64,000 bases of DNA from Panicum virgatum (GCF_016808335.1 NC_053141.1:7802797-7866796), one strand, 5' to 3'. Shown: positions 34,401-46,417, counted from the first letter of the stretch. Numbers and translations: made by a program. The notes: generated by a model from the sequence alone, not told the origin.

Positions 34401-36290
34401 TTATGGAGTGCATTGGTTGCAGGTCCAGCGCTCTCAAGTTGACCACTACATCTATCTGTTTTGCTACACAACCTTTCAACATTGGCTGTTCATATTTGTA
34501 ATGTGGGTTGGCCTTAGTCCATGCCTATGCTATTCCTTTCTGCTTAGGCTGCTTCTTATTCTCAGTCATTTTCTTTTTCTCTGCCCTAGTGTTGGCAGCA
34601 ACCTTCTTTTCTCCACTAGCTGCATTTACTGCTGCACTCTTGGTTGCAGCAGTGTTGGGAGCACTCTTGGTAGCCTCTTTCTTGTCTGCAGTAGCTGCAT
34701 TTTCTGCTGCACCCTTGGCTGCAGTAGTGTTGGGAGCACTATTGGCAGCAACATTCTTTGGTTCGGCTTTAGCTGTGTCAGTCTTGGGAGCATTATTTGT
34801 TGCAGCAGTGACTAGAGCAGTCTTGGGAGCACCAGCAGATTCATCAGTTTCCTTTGATGGCATAATGGTCTTGGCTGCATCTGATGCGCTCCTCTTGTTT
34901 CCCTTTGCCACAGTTTGTGAAGAAATTTGCTTTGACCTTAGCACAATATCACGCCGTCGCCACTGTATCCTTTAGAAGACAGCTTCTCCAATAGTTGAGA
35001 TCTCATCATTAGGAGGGAATGGAAGCACAATATCAGGCCACTTGGCTACAAACTCGACTTTGACCACTGCACATTCTGCAATAATCGGAACTGTATGTAG
35101 CTCAAGTTGTCTTGGATAAACCATACCCCATGCAACCTCAGATCGGTGACCACCAACAGTATGCATTAGGGCACATGGTGTGGGATCACTCAAGCCACTT
35201 ATAGTATCATGATCTGTATCCATCTGGTCTGGAATTTCATCTTCATGTTCATTTTCATTTCCATCTCCATCTTCCTGGTCTGAAGGACCACCATTGTGCT
35301 GTTTAGCAGCCTCAGAGGCTGACGCACAGCTGCTCCTCCATCCGAGTGCGGGGCTTGTGTTCCTAGAAAGTGGCACAATCTGCATACCCTGTGCTACAAG
35401 CATGGAGAGGATGTCCTTGGTCAGCTCAGCCTTGAGTTCTTCCATCATTGTCTCCTTCATTGCCAACAAGTCTGCTGAGCTGATCTTTCTTCTCTTCCTC
35501 TACATATCCAAGTGCTCAGGCCATGCTTCCTTCCAGCCAGTGTAGCTAGACACACCCCGCACGCGTCCAGGTTGCTCGGGCCCCAAGCATTGAGTAAGCA
35601 CATCATTCTCCCTGATCCAAGTGAGACATGAAGATTCCGCATTTGCTTGCTTCTCTTTGATTTCTTCTGAAAGTCTCCTAGTTGCATCTGTCTTCCACTC
35701 AATAGTAGCAACACCTTTTGATATCACCAGCTTACTCCTTGCTCGCAGCCAATTCCATGTCCGACCTTCAGGGTACTCCTCATATGGGTTGGGGAACCCT
35801 AGAGTAGCCAATTTTGCGTCCTCTTCATCCCATTGTGCTTGCATCCCTTCATAACTGTATGGACCCATGCAGTGCTCGTGCTTGTACAGTTCTCGAAGAA
35901 ACTTGTATCTTTCACTCTCTTTTTTGGCTTCTTCAGTTTTTGTGAACTGGACAAACTCTTTCCAGTCTTTCGGTTCGATATATGGGTGCTTCTGATATGG
36001 AGTTAGTCCTTTCTTGATAAATTGTGCCTTAAGCTTGCTTTTGTGGGTTCTCCATGCCTTGGCTGTTGACTTCATGACCTACCTAAACCCAAATGGTTTC
36101 ATCTCAGGCAGGAACTCCAAAAAAGGCTGCACATATTTATCAAACAAAAACCACTTCTGTTTGTCACTTAGGGATTTGAAACCTGGCATAACTAGAGATA
36201 GCCTCTGTCTTGCAATGAGACCAGCCAGCGTCCGTAACCTCAACTTCTAGTTCCTTTCTGTTGGCATCCCCCCTCGATCAATCATAGTTA
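31432..36290 (-). pseudogene. Transposase_24 / Ulp1-like (C48) fusion gene of the CACTA, decayed
   Basis: Minus-strand order: an upstream helical part (RTLAGLIARQRLSLVMPGF), the Transposase_24-type region (YIEPKDWKEFVQFTKTEEAK; LGFPNPYEEYPEGRTWNW), a basic RKRRK stretch, a Lys/Ala-rich linker (34525-34944), then Ulp1 cysteine-protease-like exons. The catalytic Cys is kept in QQPPGNTCGFYIVHHM (codon 33579-33581) and the Asp in VLYFDS. The expected His-Trp reads Gln-stop at 33967-33972. Further in-frame stops lie at 36247-36249, 36079-36081, 35500-35502 and 34972-34974. The final exon is split by a solo LTR; joined across it, the frame runs to a stop at 31432. The family supplies the second (DNA-binding/regulatory) CACTA protein. 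The Ulp1 part would cleave SUMO-like conjugates if active. Confidence 0.8.
31486..33122. mobile_element. Solo LTR in the last exon of the Ulp1-like gene
   Basis: 1637 bp with perfect 8-bp inverted ends TGTTGACA and TGTCAACA, and a perfect 5-bp target duplication GAGAT at 31481-31485 and 33123-33127. It contains a TATA-like CCTATTTATACTAC near 32650 on the plus strand. There is no internal retroviral-type region and no second LTR, so recombination between LTRs probably left a solo copy. Confidence 0.88.
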
Positions 36291-36549
36291 CTATAATCAT
36301 GTCCTTTGGCACTTTGTTGATGTCCTAGCTTTCTTCTGTTGACCCCCAGACCCATCACCCAGCAAATCTTCTTTATTGTTGTTGCAAACATCATATTCCT
36401 CCTCTGTTTCAGCTTTGTCTTCGCCAGAATTTGCCCATTCTTCGGATGAGGCCTGTTAATTACATTCAAGAAATCAAATTAGACTAGCAACATAATATTA
36501 AGAAACTTTAGTAACTTATGCAGATTTGGAGCAGCAACATACTATTTTG

Positions 36550-37225
36550 ACAAGTAGAGATTTGTAGATTCACCAGTCGATGCAGATATTGTCAACTTCA
36601 ACAACAACAAAACACATAGAATTCTTGCTTGGAAGAAGACCATGAATTATGAGTGCCACAGCAAAAAAAAAATGAAGTCTACTAATCAAGTTAGGGTGCA
36701 AACAGTGGTAGGTGCTGAGGTTGCATGCATCGAGGGGGCCACCAAATCGGGATTACAGGGTATCCAAAGTGCAATGAATACCACAAGCCTGCTCTGTTGG
36801 ATTATCGTCGGCCCCAAATAAAGACTTATGCATTCAGCACCCACCACATAATAAAGTAAATGAACTTGAACAGACTTATGCATTGAAAAGTAGAGGTTTG
36901 CAGATTTTGCGGTCGATGCAGATATTGTCAACTTCAACAACAACAAAACACCAATAGAATGTGTAAATGCAAGATGACCATGAATTATGAGTGCCACAGC
37001 CAAAAAAAACTATGAAGTCTACTAATCAAGCTAGGGTGCAAACAGTGGTAGGTGCTGAGGTTGCATGCATCGAGGGGGCCACCAAACCGGGATTACGGGG
37101 TATCCAAAGTGCAATGAATACCACAAGCCTACTCTGTTGGATTTTCGTCAGCCCCAAATAAAGACTTATGCATTCAGCACCCACCACATAATAAAGTAAA
37201 TGAACTTGAACAGACTTGTGCAATT
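36550..37225. repeat. Two-unit direct repeat, ~340-bp period
   Basis: GAAGTCTACTAATCAAG occurs at 36674 and again at 37014, and the surrounding 340 bp match closely, including GATGCAGATATTGTCAACTT and GCATCGAGGGGGCC. It lies upstream of the Transposase_24 coding part, probably in an intron or leader. Short open frames in both units are duplicates of each other and not genes. Confidence 0.85.
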
Positions 37226-37429
37226 TTTTGTGATCATGTGACAAACCACTATATTGTGATCATGTGACAAACCAAATAGACACCACAAGCATACTGAATA
37301 TGTGGAATGCTAATCACAAATTCTGAGTTCATAAGCAAATAAATGCCCTAAAAAAGTTCATATGCAAATAGAAGCTAAGGTATTCTCAGTTCATCCAACT
37401 AGAAGCTAGTCACTAGTGTTCTCAGAATC

Positions 37430-37685
37430 CCAACAACAAGAGACTAAACCCTAGACTAGTGGCCTAACCAACAGCATGAATTTCATGCCCTAATCATCAG
37501 CAAGAGGCTGAACCATAGACTAGTGGCCTAACCAACAGCAAGAATTTCATGCCCTAACCAACAGCAAGAGACTAAACCCTAGACTACTGGCCTAACCAAC
37601 AGCAAGAGACTACTGCCTAATCATCATTATAAACCCTAGACTACTGGCATAACCCTAGATACTTGGCCTAACTCTAGACCAGCAG
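37430..37685. repeat. Degenerate ~50-bp tandem repeat with CCTAGACTA words
   Basis: Variant units containing AAACCCTAGACTAGTGGCC and AACCAACAGCAAGA repeat about five times. Likely a local minisatellite in the leader of the minus-strand gene. Confidence 0.75.
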
Positions 37686-37689
37686 AGGG

Positions 37690-38052
37690 AGAAGGGACGA
37701 TGGTGCCACTGACCTTTATCTGGATATTGGTGGCCGGCTCCTTAATGCCACCGCCATGGACACCGCGAGGATAGCTTCAGCCATGGAGCTTTGCCATGGA
37801 CCTCCACCCGCAAGCTCCACTCCGCACGAGTGCCTTCGGCCGCCCATGAGTTGCCCTGCGGCGGTGGAGCGGTGCTTGGATCTTGGACGCCTGCGCCTGC
37901 TTGGATCTTGCACTCCGACCAGATCTTGGACGCCTGCGCCTGCGTGGCGGGAGGGGAGGATGAGTGGGTCGTGCTCGATCTTGGATGCCTGCGCCGGATC
38001 TGGTGGGCGGCCGGGCGGAGAAGCGCGAGGCCGAGCGGAGGGGAGGAGAGAG
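37690..38052 (-). promoter_or_regulatory. GC-rich leader side of the Transposase_24/Ulp1 gene
   Basis: GC-rich block with a duplicated ATCTTGGACGCCTGCGCCTG word (37878 and 37923) immediately right of the gene body, in the position of a promoter, 5' UTR or first exon for minus-strand transcription. Open frames here have no recognised domain. Confidence 0.4.
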
Positions 38053-39510
38053 TGTAAGGAAAATGGCCCCTTTTAGGGAAATGACCTCTCATGCCATGGT
38101 TGCCATATTTCCTCAATATGTGTTTTGGTGATTTGATGACAACCCAACACTTGGACTAACGTGTGTGTTAAAGACGATTATATACAGCCCTTAGGTCCAA
38201 GGGATGAAAACATGAAGAAAAAGTTGAAGAAACCGACGAAGACTCAATGCAAGAAGCCATCAAGAGATAAATAGAAACATTTCTATACACCGGTTAAACC
38301 GACGCTAAAGAAAATACATACGTTGGTGCATTGGCAGATGAAGACCGAAGGAAAAACTATACACCGGTTAAACCGACGATAAAGAAAAGACATACGTCGG
38401 TGCATTGGCAGATGAAGACCAAGGAAAAACATACAATGGTTGAATCGATAAATCACCGGTCAATTACATCGTTGTAGTTGTCCAGAGAGTTGGTTTTTCG
38501 GGAATTCTGGGACAGCTACATTCACCGGTTAAACCGGCGATGAAGTTACATTCACCGGTCAATTACGTCGGTTGATTAAGGTAGCCATTGAAGTATAATG
38601 GCTAGTTGGAAAAAAGGTGTTCACCGGTTAAACTGGTGATGACACAAAGTGAATCATCGAATTAACCGGTGTTTGCGCTTTTTGTCAGCCACTTTTCCAA
38701 CGGCTCTTTTGGGGTTTGTGGGCTATATATACCCCCCAAGGCCGGTTGCAGCAAAGTGTTGGAAGCCTCAAGAGCTGAAGAAAGTGCTGCCCAAGCAAAG
38801 ATCCATCACCAACCATCCTAAAAGTGCTTAGTGTCATATCTAGCTTGTGAGAAGTTTTGAGAGAGTGCTTTGTGCATTTGTATATGCTTAGTTCTTGAGA
38901 GAGCTAGCTTAAGAGAAGTCTTGCCAAGGCAAGCAAAGCATTCCCATCGACGACCCTCCGACTTGGTGTGCAGCGGCGCCGACACTTTGTATGGGGGAAG
39001 AGGAGACCCCCTCCTTGGTGGAGAAGCTCCGTAGTGGATTTCGGCCGGGTGACCGAGAGAGACGGTGGCGGTGCACGAGACTCGGTGTCTTGTGGGCACT
39101 TGCCTTTGCTTGCCGGTGCGCCTTGGTGGCCTAGTGCAAGACGGTGATTGGAAGAGCCTCGGTGTCCCGTGGACGTAGGCGTTTGAGCCAAACCATGTTA
39201 CATGACCGTGTCTACTCGGGAGTTTGCATCCCTCTTACACTTACCTCTTTACTTACCGCATTACGTTTCCGCACTTACTCTATCTTGCGTGCCTTTACTT
39301 TCCTAGTTAGTTTGATTAGGATTGGCTATAGGTTGCAAGTCTTTTGGGATAAGTAGAGAGTAGCATAGATAAACCTTAGTCATAACTAGCATATGTAGGA
39401 CGTGATAGGTTTATCTTATGCAAGTAGATTGAGCCCTAGGTTAGAAAGCGAATTAGCGACCCTATTCACCCCCTCCCCCTCTAGGGTCGGACACCCCGGT
39501 AATCCTTACA
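38053..39510 (+). mobile_element. LTR-like element between the divergent CACTA genes
   Basis: 1458 bp with 8-bp inverted ends TGTAAGGA and TCCTTACA and a TATA signal (GGCTATATATACC) near 38728. Many ACCGGTTAAACCG words lie at 38280-38670. The right end has CACCCCCTCCCCCTCTAGG, the inverse of the landmark at 24675. Flanks are purine-rich (GAGAG left, GAGGG right), so the target duplication is imperfect or obscured. Probably a solo LTR, with classification less sure than for 31486-33122. Confidence 0.65.
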
Positions 39511-40036
39511 GAGGGGAGGAGGACTGGAGGAGTGCGGCGCCTACGCTGGTAGGGTTGGTTATACGCCCAGCGTCTTGGGCCTTTTGGGCCCAAAACATAT
39601 AGGAGACGCGGGGCGCTCTAAACGCGTCTCCTATGCCCAGAACCCGATAAGTTATTGGGCCTCTTGTCTCGAAAGCCCAAAATATATGGGAAAACCGCGT
39701 CTCCTATGACTCATTTAATAGGCAAAAAATTGTGTGCCAGTTCGGAATCGAACCCGCGACCTGGCACACTGGAACGAACAGCTATACCATTGCACTACTC
39801 AAGAATTTCAGTTCAAGAGCCAAATCGTTTTCTTTTGTACTAAACTTATCGCACTTATTAATAAAAACCTAACCCGTGACCCCTCCGCTCCCAAGTCCCC
39901 TTCCACTTCTCCCCATCGCCATTGCAATCTCCGCTCCCCCCATCGCCATCGTTACATTGCCATCGATCTCCCCATCCCCTTCCACTTGCGGCGGCGCTTG
40001 TCCTCCCCTTCCATTGACAGGCGGCGCACGGCGGAG
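39511..40036 (+). promoter_or_regulatory. Promoter region of the plus-strand CACTA gene with internal subterminal-type motifs
   Basis: Contains GGGCC/GGCCC words (39575-39592) typical of plant promoters, two inverted pairs of the GGAGACGCG-type motif (39598-39635 and 39690-39705) and the tRNA-like segment at 39731-39804. By position it should drive the gene starting at 40037. Confidence 0.45.
39731..39804 (-). repeat. tRNA-like segment with pol III box A and B signatures
   Basis: On the minus strand a box A-like TAGTGCAATGG and a box B GGTTCGATTCC are spaced as in tRNA genes. The T-stem pairs for only two of five positions, and no cloverleaf could be completed by hand. Best read as a tRNA-derived (SINE-like) remnant, not a working tRNA gene. 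Confidence 0.45.
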
Positions 40037-41461
40037 ATGGCGCACGGCGGCTTCTTCTGCCGATCTACGGCAGCTCGCGCACAACCACGCGATGGCGATG
40101 GCCGCTTCTGCTCCGCCGGCGGCGCTGGCAAGAAGACCGGCGGCGCTGAGAAGACGGCGGGACGACGACTCCACAGCGCTTCCCCCTCATGGGGTGGCGC
40201 CCACAACGACAAGGCTTCGGCGAGCGGGCAAGCGCGCTTGGTTCCAGCCATGGAGGGCCATGGATTCTGGCGCGCTCCCACCTCCTCGAGCGATGGCTCC
40301 GACAGCGACGTGAAGTCGGCCATGGCGGCTCCAACCGGCGGCCCGAGCTCTCGCACCAAAGGATGGGCCAAGGTCGTCATCGATTTGACCCAGGATGCCG
40401 ACAAGGGAAAGGGGAAGCAGCCGGTTCCAGCCATGGAGGGCCCCGAGATGCGCACTACACGCGTTTGCACGAAGCAAGTTCTGCTCTCGATCCTAGGTTT
40501 GCTCTCGAGTAGGATGGTTACTACCTGAGGATAGGGATTTTGTTAATTCTGATTAAATGTAGTGATGATTTGCCCTTGCTATTACCTTAGGATAGGGATT
40601 TTGTAGATTATTACTTGGTATTAAGTGACGATTATTACTATCTAGTTAGTAACCTACCAATGTGTTACTCTTTCTTTGTTTGCCAATGAGCTAAGGCACT
40701 CAAATGCTAAGAAGGACTCTAGCACTTTATAATTGTAATTTGTAATATGGAATTTGTAATCTGGACTCTAGTTCTTGTAGTGATAGTATTCTTAAATAAG
40801 GACTCTAGCACTTTCTTTTTACTTGATATGGATGTGCCAATCTGTTGGCTTTTGGATGTGTTAACATGAAGCCCTAGTTATAGTTAGTAATTTTTAGTGC
40901 ATATGTTGCCATTGATAATGTTCTTTTGCTGAAATGGTGCTGAGCTCTTGTAGTGATAGTATTCTGAAATGGTTGGTAATTTTCAGTGGATATGTTGCCT
41001 AAGAACATTAGCCCTGAGCTTCTTGCTTATGTAATGTGCATGTTTTGATGTGAAAAAAATGGTTTGGGGGTACATATATGTCCAAGTTAACTGAGATGCA
41101 CCCGAAAGAACTTTACCTTTAGTGATGATAGTATTTAAATCTTGGTCAGAGTTGGTGTTCTTTTTTTCAGAAAATTATATGCAGAAGAGCTATCCCATAA
41201 AGAAACTAACATTCTGAATTTGATATGTAGGCAATCCCTTCTGAGAATGCTAAGAAAATCACTGCCTTGCACAACAGACTACAAACACAAGTCAACAAGA
41301 TCAGTGGACTAGTCGACCAGCTTGCAAAGGAACAAGCACAGAAGAACATGATTGAACAAGAACTGAAGCAAGAACAGCTGAAGATATCCAACAAGTGGAA
41401 GGTGGTAACGCGGATGATTGCTATCACTGGTGGGACTGCCCCAACAGGTGCTAATAGCTGA
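40037..41461 (+). CDS. CACTA-internal SIM and coiled-coil protein (intact in B)
   Basis: Two exons, 40037-40477 and 41231-41461, with a phase-0 intron (CAA|GT ... TAG|GC), give 223 residues. Copy A has the stronger donor CAG|GT at the same place. Exon 1 encodes a low-complexity Ala/Gly/Ser-rich region and then VVIDLTQD at residues 113-120, a canonical-looking SUMO-interacting motif followed by a Lys-rich patch. Exon 2 encodes a coiled coil (heptad-like L/V/I spacing from HNRLQTQVNKI to QEQLKI). It lies antisense to, and between, the two transposase genes. No family was recognised. An upstream in-frame Met at 39734 exists but falls in the tRNA-like segment, so 40037 is preferred. The weaker donor may reduce splicing. 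Confidence 0.5.
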
Positions 41462-42117
41462 AGAATATGCAGGAAGTCAGCAAGATCAATGGACTTCATG
41501 CAGGATAGGAATTTTGTTGATGCACTGTTTATGTGCCTAGATGATGCATTGTGACATATCTTTTGGTTTGTAAATAAGTAGGTTAATGATACTGCTGGTT
41601 ATGTGCCTGGATTATGTAGTGCTGATGAACCTCTAGTTATGTACTGCTACTTATGTACTGCACCTATCTGTGTAAATATGCCTGTGCCTATATATCTGTC
41701 TCCTATATACTAGTATTTGTGTGCCTGTCTGAATGATATTTGCAATCTTGTTGCATATTAAATATATTTGGGTCCACTAAATTTCTCCTATCAGTCTCTC
41801 CTATCTGAATAATTATATTATGGAGCTGTTCAGAACAGAACAATAGGAGACGCGGGTCAACAAAACCGCGTCTCCTATATAGACAATAGTTTCAGTTTCA
41901 GTTTCAGTTTGGGATGTGCCAAATTACAATCTTACAATCTTAAATATTGCACATAAATTATCTTACAATCTTACAAGCATCATATTGCACATATAATTTA
42001 TACATAAATTATATTACAATCTTTGTGACCTAACTTATCTTACATAAATTTATACATAATTAGAATTTATACATAAATTATCTTACAAATATGAGACCAA
42101 ACTTATTACAACTTATA
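41462..42117. other. Convergent 3' spacer in the complete CACTA
   Basis: Copy B equivalent of 1064-1735, with the inverted GGAGACGCGG pair at about 41842-41880 and the CAGTTT hexamer run. It lacks one TTACAAGCATAAATTATC-like unit present in copy A near 1572. Confidence 0.6.
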
Positions 42118-45100
42118 TTACAATTTATCTCCCATTTTTGACTTGCCATTTTTGCATTTTTTTCCTGCCTTTTGCCTTGGCGACTCCTTTATCCTTGTGG
42201 CTGCTCCGCAAGTAAGGGTTTTTTTTTCGCTATCCAGGAGCACAGGGAGGTTGCAAGTACCAAATGGAGGGACTTCATCGAACTGATTGTACTCCTCATC
42301 CACAACATTTTCAACACCCACTACCCATCTTTTTCCAGGGAGCACCACGTGCCTTTTCTTGTTTCTCGTGTCAGGAACATAAAAGACTTGGGATACTTGA
42401 TCTGCAAGTGCAAATGGCTCTTCCTTATACCCAACTTTCCCCAGGCCAACAGTTGTGAACCCATACGGGTCTTTCATGACACCCTTTGCGCCCTGAACCC
42501 AGCGGCACCTCAAAACTGGCACCTTAAAGTCCGAATAGTTAAGCTCCCATTTATCCTCTATTTGTCCATAGTATGCTATCTTCTCGTCGTCGTTGTTAAC
42601 AGCCTCTATTCGCACTCCACTGTTTTGAAAAGTGCTCTTGTTGTCTTGGCCGGTGGTGTAGAAAGTGTAACCATTAATATCATAACCTTGGTAGCTAGTT
42701 ATTGTGAACAGAGGACCGACCGCCAAACTTCTAAGAGCATCATTTGTGCTAGAGTCTGAGTTTTGTATTCAGTCTCTAAACCAAATGTTGAATCCATTCA
42801 TATGTGCCCTCTCTAGCCAAGCTTCGCTCTGGTCTGGATTTTCTATTCGCAGGTGCGCTTTATGCTCATCAATGTATGGGGACACTTCCGTTGTGTGTTG
42901 CAACACAAGAAAATGAGCTTGCCGAAATGCATCCGCGTCTGGGTTGAGTGTCTTCTCCCCAAGTATACCCGTCCCTGCTAACCTTCCCTCGTGGCGAGCC
43001 TTCAATATGCCAATTGGATTTGTAGGGTAAATGAAATCTAGGCACCAGTCAACCACCTCCTCAACAGAGTACCCCTGAACCATACTACCCTCGGGATGAA
43101 CCCGGCTCTTTATATACTTGTTCAGAGTGCTCATGAATCTCTCGTATGGATACATATGATGTAGGAACACCGACCGAAGATCTTATCTCCTTAATCAAGT
43201 GGACAATGAGATGCACTGATACGTCAAAGAATGATGGTGGGAAGAATGCTTCAAGGAGAACAATTGTCTCAAACAGTCTCTTCTCTAGCTCATCGAGTGA
43301 CTCCTCATCAATCACCTTCTGAGATATTGCATTGAAAAAGAAACACAAGCTCATGATAGTCATTCGTACTTTTTCCGGCAATATGTTCCTGATAGCAACA
43401 GGAAGCATTGAGGTGAGCATGACATTGCAATCATGAGCTTTTATGGGAAGAAATTTCTGCTCCTTTGCGTGCACAAGTTTTCGGATGTTTGATGAATAGC
43501 CAGAAGGAACTTTGACACTATGAAGAAAATCACACAATTCCTTCTTCTCTTTCACAGTTAGAGTTATGGCAGATGCTGGGAGTTGTCCTCCGGTGCCGTC
43601 GCGACTGAGCTCATGTCTTATGCCCAACTCTTCTAGATCTTTTCTTGCATTTTCATGGTCCTTGGTTTTATGTTTGTCATTCATGAGTGTACCAAGTAAG
43701 CTGCCACAGACATTCTTTTTCACATGCATGGCATCGATACTGTGGTGGACACATAAGAATGACCAGTAAGGTAGCTCCCATAAAATTGACTTCTTTTTCC
43801 ACCTTTGCTTCGGCTCAGGTAATTCATTCTTTTTTTCGCTTGCATTTTCTAAGGGTGGTCTTGCCTTTCTTCCCTTGGGCAACGGGGTGATCCTTGACAT
43901 GGTCATACTAATGCTCCCCATCGAAATTCCTTGGAGCATTTTCCATCTCCCTTGTGCCATCAAATTGGTGTTTCATGTTTCGATACGCATGGGACTTGGG
44001 AAGAAAACGCCGATGACGCACGTGCACCCGTTTCTTTGAGTTGTTCAACCAAATTATCTTTGTGTCATCTAGGCAATGAGCGCATTCCTTTTCACCTTTA
44101 CACTGTCCAGACACAGAACGGCCACCCGATAGATCAGTAATCGTGCAGAACAACAAACCACGTACGGTGCAGGGTTCCCTCTTGTATCCGTCGTACGCAT
44201 CAAAACCATGTGACCACAGTGTTTTGAGATCATCCACAAGAGGTCTTAGATACACATCGATGTCAATCCCAGGCTGATGTGGACCTGAGATAAGAATCGA
44301 CATCATCATGTATTTCCTTTTGTTACACAACCATGGCGGAAGATTGTAGATCGATAACAACACCGGCCAAACGCTATGCGAGCTGCTCATCTGACCAAAC
44401 GGGTTCATTCCATCTGTGCTTAGTGCAAACCTAAGACTCCTTGGGTCATCACCAAATTTTTTATACTTCCAGTCAATGAGGTGCCACTATGTTGAATCCG
44501 CCGGGTGGCGTATATTAGTATCTATCTTGCGCCCTTCCATGTGCCAACGCAAAAGCTTTGCATCCTTGCTTGATGCAAACAAATGCCTTAGGCGAGGTAT
44601 TAATGAAAAATACCATGCTACCTTCTGAGGAGCTCCGTGCACCCTTCCCTCATCACCCCCGTCATTCCTTCGTTTGTAACGAGAGGCTCCACACTCTGGG
44701 CATTCAGTGAGATCTGCATGGTCACCACGGAATAGGACGCAGTCGTTCTTACAAGCATGGATTTTCTCAACTTCCATCCCCAAAGGGCAAATAGTCTGCT
44801 TCGGCTCATAAGTGGTCTTGGGTATCTCATTCTCCTCCGGAAGCATGTCGCTTAGCAAATCTAACAATGCCTTGAAGCCGCGATCAGTCCAGTGATGTGT
44901 GGCCTTTAGCTGTAGAAGTTTTAGTGATGTGAAGAGTTTTGACCACTTCTCCTTGCAGCCTGGATAGAGTGGGGTCTTCATATCTCTCACCATCTTTTCC
45001 AATTTCCCAAAATCCCCAATACTGTACCCATCATATGACATTGCATCACACACCATCTCCTCCATTTTGTCAGCAATGCTAGCATAATTGTCACCAATAT

Positions 45101-45536
45101 CAACAAGCTCATCCTCACTCATATCATGTCCTGCTGTTGTCTCATTATTGTCATAGTCTGCTTCATCATTCTGGTAGGTTGGATTGTCAGGGAGCCTTTC
45201 ATCGCCATCCAGGCTAGCGGTTTGCTGACCGGCAGAGATTTCTTCACCCATAAGATCACTGCACTATAGATCTCGATCATTAACACCATCCTCTCCATGC
45301 TGGTTCCAACACAATTAGTCACTCATGAATCCCCGAATGATCAGATGAGCCTGCACATGCAATGAACTTGGAAACTTTCTCTCATTCTGACAATCAATGC
45401 ATGGTCAACAAATGGCAGACATGTGCCGATCCAACTTGTCCGCATCTGCTGCGGCAATGAATGTCTTTATACCACTTAAATACTCTTCACATAGACGGTT
45501 CTCCAGATACATCCACCTCCTGTCTGCCATCTGCAT
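42118..45536 (-). pseudogene. TNP2-type CACTA transposase, complete-element copy (decayed)
   Basis: Same domain order as copy A: transposase-associated N-terminus, Transposase_21, DUF4218-like, DUF4216-like. The C-terminus reads on to a basic GKKCKNGKSKMGDKL end. Shared stops lie at 45405-45407, 44486-44488 (ahead of WHLIDWKYKKFG) and 42769-42771; the shared frameshift is near 43172-43185. Privately, one T is missing near 45240 compared with copy A, and an extra base near 43935 splits the Transposase_21 frame. No product expected. The start was taken before ADRRWMY as in copy A. Confidence 0.85.
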
Positions 45537-46417
45537 TGTTAAGCAAGAAAATTATCAATATCCAAGCAAAATGAATACAAGTCATGACAATATTGAAATA
45601 CTTATAACAACACTGAAAGACATACAAAAACATGAACAATTAAATTAATGACTTGCCTAAAACTGCATTTGGACCTCCATTAAGACAAGAAAAGCCTCAC
45701 CTTTGGCCTCCAAAACACCTGCTGGCCTGCGGGCTCAAAATATGCTCAATGGATCATCAATTTCTCTCTGCACGCACACACAAAGGGATGAAATTTAGCA
45801 CGCACACACAAAAAAAGATGCATTGTCAAGCATCATAGAGAGCTATAGCACAAAGCTCACCTTTTCGAAACCACCCATGGCGGAGCAGGATGGCCGGGCC
45901 GGCCAGGATGCTGGCGGTGGTGCACGTGGCGGACGGTGGCGCGGGCCGGAGGGCGTGTACGGAGAGGCGTTTGCGTGGCACCGGACGACACTGATCTTCC
46001 CTGCTCTCCACCGGCGGCCGGGCGAGGCGTGCGCGTGGCGCGCGGGCGGCTGGCCGCGTTCGGCGAGGCCGCTGTGGCGTGCACGCTGCGGTGGCGCGGG
46101 CCGGAGGGCGAGTAGGAGAGGCGTGGTGCACGCGCGGAGGTGGTGGACGATCCTGAACACAGCTCGCGCGCCACCGGCCGGCGGGCGAGGCGTGCCCGTG
46201 GCGGGTGGCTGGCGGGCGCGTGCTGCTGATTTGTGCCACGCCAGCCAGTGGTGGCGATGCCGGCCGGCCGGCAAAGCGAGCGCAGCTCCAAACCAATGCA
46301 GGAGCCTCTGGTGTAAGCGGCCGGCTGGCCCGCGATCGCGAGCGGACGTGCGGACGTGCGGGCGCGCGGCCGGACGTGAACAGAAAATGAATGTGCCCTG
46401 TCCGAGACAAAAGGCGA
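45537..46417. other. 5' leader side of TNP2 with GC-rich block (B)
   Basis: Equivalent of 5155-6034. The GGCCGGCC-rich block at 45880-46390 yields overlapping open frames on both strands with no domain, treated as compositional. Confidence 0.45.

Noticed and set aside
39731..39804. Functional tRNA gene
   Set aside because: Box A and B words are present, but the T-stem mispairs and no full cloverleaf with acceptor stem could be drawn.
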